Shown here piece after piece: positions 59,971 through 64,000 of a stretch of 64,000 nucleotides of DNA. How positions within the stretch are numbered: position 1 is the first letter of the stretch; each line of letters begins with the position of its first letter. The DNA comes from Solibacteraceae bacterium (lineage in GTDB: Bacteria; Acidobacteriota; Terriglobia; Bryobacterales; Bryobacteraceae), in the NCBI GenBank assembly GCA_021324015.1, contig JAJPJX010000211.1:62001-126000 (forward strand), written 5' to 3'. The notes beneath the pieces were generated by a model. The model did no database searches, was not told the origin of the DNA, and saw only the letters and a list, made by a program, of their open reading frames with translations. Made by a program: the position numbers and the translations under genes.

Positions 59971-61026
59971 CTACGGCTCGGGAACCTCTGCCAGGGGTAC
60001 TTCCACGTGCCGGATCTTGCGCCGGTTCCACGTGTAGGTGACGTGCACGTTGCCGTCGGCGCTCTGGATGATGGCCGGGTAAGAATACTCCCCCGGATCG
60101 CTTTCGAGCGCCAGAAACATCTTCCAGTGATCGCCGTCCCGGCTGACCGCGAGGTTCAGCGGCGTGCGGCCGTTCTCGCTGTGATTGTAGACCAGCAGGA
60201 TCCGGCCATCCCGGAGCGCCACCGCGTCGATGCCGCTGTTGGGATTCGGGAGGGAAGTAGGCTGCGCCTGGGTCCAGGTGACGCCTGCATCCCGCGAATC
60301 CGCATAGCAGATCCGCCCGATGTCGCGGGTGGACCGCACGAACATGCGCAGTCTGCCGGCCAGAGGCACGATCGCCGGTTGGATGATGCCGCTAGTGCGG
60401 TTCCATTCTTCCACGCCGGGCACGGGCGGTAAGGGAGCGTTCGCGGTGTGCGCGCGCGGCCCGGCCGGCGTGGCGGCGATGGGCCCGTGCCTGGTCCAGG
60501 TGCGGCCGTTATCTGTGCTGCGCTCCACCCAACAGGCCCACGAATGGTAGCTCTCGACGGAGGTGCCGCTCACGATGGTCCCGTCCGGCAGCACCAGCGG
60601 CTTGTCCTTGATGGGGCCGTAGAGCCCGGCGGGCAGGTGCTCCACCGGCGACCAGGTGAGGCCGCGATCGCGGCTCGCGCGCCGCGCCGCCGTCCACGAG
60701 GAGGGACTGGGACCGAATTTGTAGTAGAACCAGAGCACGCCGTCGCGGCTGAAGAACAGAACGGGGTTATAGGCGGCGATGTGGGGCTCGCGCGCCAACT
60801 CAAACGGCGCCGACCACTTTCCGGCGGCCTTGCGCGCGGCCCAGATGGCCACGTCCGGGCGCCCTTCCGCGCTGCCGCCGAACCAGGCCGCCAGGAACTC
60901 GCCGGGCTGCGTCTCGACGATCGTGGACGCGTGGCAGGAGGGAAAAGGCGCCTCCTCGTAAATGAACTCGGCGCGCGGGGCGGCCGTCAGCGGCAGTGCC
61001 GCGAGGAACACCAGCAAACTCCTCAC
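59971..61026 (-). CDS. secreted BNR-repeat sialidase-like protein
   Basis: A 351-residue six-bladed propeller of the sialidase superfamily (BNR_2). The signal peptide is LLVFLAALPLTAAP. Asp-boxes are visible as SRDRGLTWSP, STDNGRTWT and SRDAGVTWT. The Arg/His/Asp positions of sialidases look partly kept, but GH33 catalytic residues cannot be confirmed by eye. I chose the GTG at 61026, which overlaps the stop of the CocE gene (GTGA). It fits with the NanE-ROK gene on the other strand, releasing sialic acid or another terminal sugar. Confidence 0.85.
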   Translation of the reverse strand: MRSLLVFLAALPLTAAPRAEFIYEEAPFPSCHASTIVETQPGEFLAAWFGGSAEGRPDVAIWAARKAAGKWSAPFELAREPHIAAYNPVLFFSRDGVLWFYYKFGPSPSSWTAARRASRDRGLTWSPVEHLPAGLYGPIKDKPLVLPDGTIVSGTSVESYHSWACWVERSTDNGRTWTRHGPIAATPAGPRAHTANAPLPPVPGVEEWNRTSGIIQPAIVPLAGRLRMFVRSTRDIGRICYADSRDAGVTWTQAQPTSLPNPNSGIDAVALRDGRILLVYNHSENGRTPLNLAVSRDGDHWKMFLALESDPGEYSYPAIIQSADGNVHVTYTWNRRKIRHVEVPLAEVPEP

Positions 61027-62783
61027 GGGATCACCGGAAGCAGGATGTAGGAGGCGTGCGCCGCCGAGTGGTACACCTCCTGGTGCGCCGCCCGCACATG
61101 CGCGCTCGTGCCGAAGGGCTCGCCGGTGTTCGGATTCCGGTCGAACTCCGGGAAGTGGCTGCTGGTCACGTCCACGCGGATGCGGTGGCCCTTGAGGAAG
61201 ACGTTGCTGGTGCCCACCAGGTCGATCGAGAGCGCGTACACTCTGCCCGCGTCGAGCGGCTCCGGATGGCTGAAGCTGTCGCGGTAGCGCGCGCGCAGGA
61301 TGCCTTCGCACATGTTGATCGCCCGGCCGTCCGGAAACACGTCCACCAGCTTGGCCACGAAGTCCGTATCCGGCGCGTCGGAGGAGGCCGCCAGCACCAC
61401 CTTCACCGGCCCGGTAACTTCCACGTCCTTGGTGAGAACCTCGGAGGTGTAGACCAGCACGTCCGGGCGCTTCTCGATGGGCCTCTGGTCGCGCGGCCCG
61501 GAGAGAGTGGGCGTGCCGCAGCAGTTATTGCCGCCCGTGCTGGGCACCGGATTCATGGGGTCGTAGGTGTAGCGGTCCGGAGGAGCATCGCCGCGCGGCG
61601 CCTCCCAGGAAAGCGCGTGGCCTGGCTGGAAGTACATCTTGGTGTACATCGTGCGCGCCAGCGGGTATTCGTGCTCGTAGCGCCACTCGTTGCGGCCCAT
61701 CACGAAAATGCGCACCGGCGGCGCGCTGCCCAAGCCGTCATCTTTCCCCTTCAGCCAGTAGTCGTACCACTCCAGTTGCACTTCGTTGCGGTCCACCATC
61801 GCCGCCGGGCCGAAATCCAGGTCGCCGGTCTTCCGCGAGACGCCGTGCTCCCACGGCCCAATGACCATCCGGGCCTGTTTGCGCGCCTGCTCGGTCTTAG
61901 CGCGCAGGCTCATGCCCGTGTAGCCGTGCTGCGTGCCCTGCGTGAAGATATCGAACCAGCCGCCCATGGTCTGCACCGGGACGGAAAGCTTGTCGAAGAC
62001 CTCTTCCACGTTCAGCACCCGCCAGTAGTCGTCGTAGTCCGGATGCCGAATCCAGTCCGTGTAGAAGCGCGTGTGCCGCCCGGCGAGTTCCTGCATATCG
62101 ATCAGCGGCAGGTGTTCGAGGATGGTCTCGTAGCTCAGGCTGGGCGGCCCGTGCTTCAGCGTGTGGACGCCAGTGTTCTGCATGATGCGCGATTCCTGCC
62201 GCACCGCGCCCCAGCCGAAGTTGAACGAGAGGCGCCAGGCGCCGTTGAGCGTCACCCAGTTGTGATACAGGCTGGTGGAGGCCACGATGGGGAAGATGGC
62301 CACCAGGTGCGGCGGCAGCGCCATGGCCGCGCGCCATTGCACGTGCCCGCCGTAGGAGTGGCCCTGCATGGCCACCTTGCCGTTCGACCAGGGCTGCTTC
62401 GCGGCCCACTCCACCGTGTCGTAGCCGTCCTCGATATCGTTGCGGAAGGGCTCCCACTTGCCCTCCGACTCGTGCCGCCCGCGCACGTCCTCGAACACGA
62501 ATACGTACCCGCGCTCGGCGAAAAACAACGGCTCTTCGTACGCGACGGGATATCGCTCCACGCTGTACGGCGTGCGCGCCACGATCACCGGATACCTGCC
62601 GGGCTTCGCGGGCCGGTAGACATCCGCATAGAGAGTCACGCCGTCCCGCATGGGGATAGGCACCAGGTTATCGAGCCTCACGTCATTGGTGGGCGGATAG
62701 GCTCTCGGAAAGCGCACCGGCGCTGCCAGAGAAGGGATCGCAAGAAGAATTCCCGGAAAACCAAAGCATCGGATGACGGACAT
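61023..62783 (-). CDS. CocE/NonD family hydrolase (X-Pro dipeptidyl-peptidase-like)
   Basis: A 586-residue secreted or periplasmic hydrolase with a signal peptide (FPGILLAIPSLAAPV). The alpha/beta-hydrolase domain has PYSVERYPV, DVRGRHESEG and the nucleophile elbow QGHSYGGHVQW. The C-terminal jelly-roll domain has VSLDLVGTSNVF-like strands (YALSIDLVGTS, GHRIRVDVTSSHFP). The family includes cocaine esterase and glutaryl-7-ACA acylases. It overlaps the sialidase gene by four bases, so the two are one operon. The substrate is unknown. Confidence 0.87.
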   Translation of the reverse strand: MSVIRCFGFPGILLAIPSLAAPVRFPRAYPPTNDVRLDNLVPIPMRDGVTLYADVYRPAKPGRYPVIVARTPYSVERYPVAYEEPLFFAERGYVFVFEDVRGRHESEGKWEPFRNDIEDGYDTVEWAAKQPWSNGKVAMQGHSYGGHVQWRAAMALPPHLVAIFPIVASTSLYHNWVTLNGAWRLSFNFGWGAVRQESRIMQNTGVHTLKHGPPSLSYETILEHLPLIDMQELAGRHTRFYTDWIRHPDYDDYWRVLNVEEVFDKLSVPVQTMGGWFDIFTQGTQHGYTGMSLRAKTEQARKQARMVIGPWEHGVSRKTGDLDFGPAAMVDRNEVQLEWYDYWLKGKDDGLGSAPPVRIFVMGRNEWRYEHEYPLARTMYTKMYFQPGHALSWEAPRGDAPPDRYTYDPMNPVPSTGGNNCCGTPTLSGPRDQRPIEKRPDVLVYTSEVLTKDVEVTGPVKVVLAASSDAPDTDFVAKLVDVFPDGRAINMCEGILRARYRDSFSHPEPLDAGRVYALSIDLVGTSNVFLKGHRIRVDVTSSHFPEFDRNPNTGEPFGTSAHVRAAHQEVYHSAAHASYILLPVIP

Positions 62784-62833
62784 TGGTGTCCATTCTAATG
62801 CAGCGCGGTCCCGGCCACGGCATCGGCTTGCCG

Positions 62834-64000
62834 CTACCCGGCTGTCCTTCCTGGATCCCTAATCCAACTCTGGACCTGGTAGCCCGCCAGCAGGAGGAGC
62901 ATCCACGCCAGGGGCGCCGGGTAATGCGCCACGTAGCTGACCACGTAATAGACCAGCGGAAACGTCGCCAGCGGCATGAGCAGCGCCGCCCGGCCCGGAG
63001 CCGTCAGCGCCGGCAGAATGCGGCGCAGAGCGAGCAGCGCCAGCACCGTCACTGTCGTGAACAGTGCTGCCAGCCATGGGTCGCGCAGCGGGCCGCACCA
63101 GAAATGAAGAAAGCGCATCAGCGTGAGGCGCAGGAATTCGCCCGGGTGAGTTCTGATCCACGCGAGCGCCTCATTCCTGGCTTGCCGGTTGTACTCCGCT
63201 TCTCCCAGGTCCCGCACCCGGTGGGCCTCCCCCAGGTTCTCGCTGGGGTGGCGCAGCGTCCCCTGGCGGGCATACGTGACCTCGATGTCCGCAGCGGCGC
63301 CGGGGTGATTGGCGATGCGGAGTTCCAGGCCGAAATTGCTGCGGATGAAAAAGAACCCGTGGAGGGCCGTGTAATTGCGCCAGGTCCAGGGGACGCAGGC
63401 CAGCGCGGCCCCGGCGGCGACGCATGCGGCGAGAAGCCACTTGCGCCGGCCGCGCTTCCACCAGAGCTCGAAGATCAAATTGCCCAACACGACGAGCAGT
63501 AAGGGGGGCAAAATGTGAAACGCCGCGCCGCACGCCATGCCGAGCAGCACCGAGCCGGCGGCGGACAGGCGTTCCGCGGTCCAGCGGTACAGAAAGGCGA
63601 CGGTCAGCAGGGCAAACGCGAGCGCCGCGTGGGCCGTGGCCCCAAGGCCGATAACCTCGCCCAGCCCTTGCTGCGGAATGAGCGCGCAGGCGACGCCGGC
63701 GAAGATCCCCGCCCGCGTGCCCAGACCCAATCTGCGTGCGAACCACGGGAGCAGGGCGTAGAGCGCGGAATAACTGCATATCCCCACCAGCGCGCGCACA
63801 TACCCGGCGGCCGCCGTCATCCCGAAAGCGTGGTAGATGAGAGCCAGAAGAGCGGGTGAAAGAGGAGTGGGGTGCGCGGTAGGCCCCGTCGGGATCATGT
63901 AAGGATCGGCGAACTGCCCGCTGCGCATGAGCGACAAGGCCACTTTGCCGATTTCGCCGCCCAGGCGATAGAAGTTTTCGTGATTACTCACCCAGTAGAC
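62834..64000 (-). CDS. polytopic membrane glycosyltransferase-like protein, 5' end beyond window
   Basis: At least 385 residues of a membrane protein with about nine hydrophobic helices, similar to GT39/ArnT/PMT-type glycosyltransferases. Shared features are the first-loop FYRLGGEIGKVALSLMRSGQFADPYM, TGPTAHPTPLSPALLALIYHAFG, and the periplasmic domain with NYTALHGFFFIRSNFGLEL. The frame remains open past the GTG at 63991 to the window edge, so the N-terminus is missing. The acceptor (lipid or protein) is unknown. Confidence 0.75.
   Translation of the reverse strand, partial: VYWVSNHENFYRLGGEIGKVALSLMRSGQFADPYMIPTGPTAHPTPLSPALLALIYHAFGMTAAAGYVRALVGICSYSALYALLPWFARRLGLGTRAGIFAGVACALIPQQGLGEVIGLGATAHAALAFALLTVAFLYRWTAERLSAAGSVLLGMACGAAFHILPPLLLVVLGNLIFELWWKRGRRKWLLAACVAAGAALACVPWTWRNYTALHGFFFIRSNFGLELRIANHPGAAADIEVTYARQGTLRHPSENLGEAHRVRDLGEAEYNRQARNEALAWIRTHPGEFLRLTLMRFLHFWCGPLRDPWLAALFTTVTVLALLALRRILPALTAPGRAALLMPLATFPLVYYVVSYVAHYPAPLAWMLLLLAGYQVQSWIRDPGRTAG

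Overview
The window is a GC-rich bacterial chromosome segment with dense genes, short intergenic gaps and no RNA genes, integrase, transposase or CRISPR array that I can see. The gene set suggests an Acidobacteriota member, probably a Solibacter/Bryobacter-like soil heterotroph. This is inference from a GWxTD domain, a PEP-CTERM protein, several Tat-exported oxidoreductases and hydrolases, many scattered catabolic genes and BlaI/M56 sensing. A BamD lipoprotein shows a Gram-negative envelope.

Layout. 1-4.5 kb: the 3' part of an alpha/beta-hydrolase, a gamma-glutamyltransferase and a secreted phosphodiesterase/phosphatase. 4.6-10.5 kb: a compact co-directional group of three different P-loop NTPases (the third a KAP NTPase) followed by a patatin phospholipase, with a near-leaderless promoter in front. 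10.5-13 kb: a PEP-CTERM protein and two oxidoreductases. 13.0-14.7 kb: an overlapping OLD/AAA15-like ATPase and TOPRIM-like pair. Together 4.6-14.7 kb looks like a small conflict/defence neighbourhood, and the four-gene group is the best candidate for an undescribed system. 14.7-18.1 kb: one giant GH18-CE4-GT2 exopolysaccharide protein.

18-30.4 kb is mostly housekeeping: a WalJ-type MBL protein, purB, a response-regulator gene broken by an in-frame amber codon, yajQ, bamD coupled to a response regulator, rpe, rsmB, ttcA and a DUF47/PiT phosphate pair. 30.4-40.5 kb is mixed: a cupin protein, a fused-MFS/spermidine synthase-like protein, a secreted protein made of ten 27-residue repeats, a PIG-L deacetylase, a BlaI repressor with an M56-GWxTD fusion and its operator, an exported YqgE, and a ferredoxin-like aldo/keto reductase.

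40.5-50.5 kb is a catabolic locus for amino-acid or peptide-like substrates: permease, threonine-synthase-like lyase, GntR/FCD regulator, M81 (MlrC), aspartoacylase-like deacylase, SDR, M24 and M19 peptidases and a class III aminotransferase. A perfect palindrome matching the GntR consensus lies in the divergent promoter. 50.6-54.4 kb is a three-subunit, probably periplasmic, molybdenum hydroxylase operon. 54.5-62.8 kb handles sugars: a Tat-tagged DegT-fold protein, a RhaT-like permease, a NanE-ROK fusion (ManNAc epimerase plus kinase), a PqaA-like hydrolase, a BNR sialidase and a CocE hydrolase, which fits use of sialic acid or related amino sugars. The window ends in a membrane glycosyltransferase-like gene cut by the right edge.

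Several genes (near 4593, 26837, 34688, 38272 and 41914) have a -10-like hexamer only 6-9 bases before the start codon, which suggests leaderless transcripts. A ~26-bp intergenic repeat occurs three times (46147, 50613, 55869).
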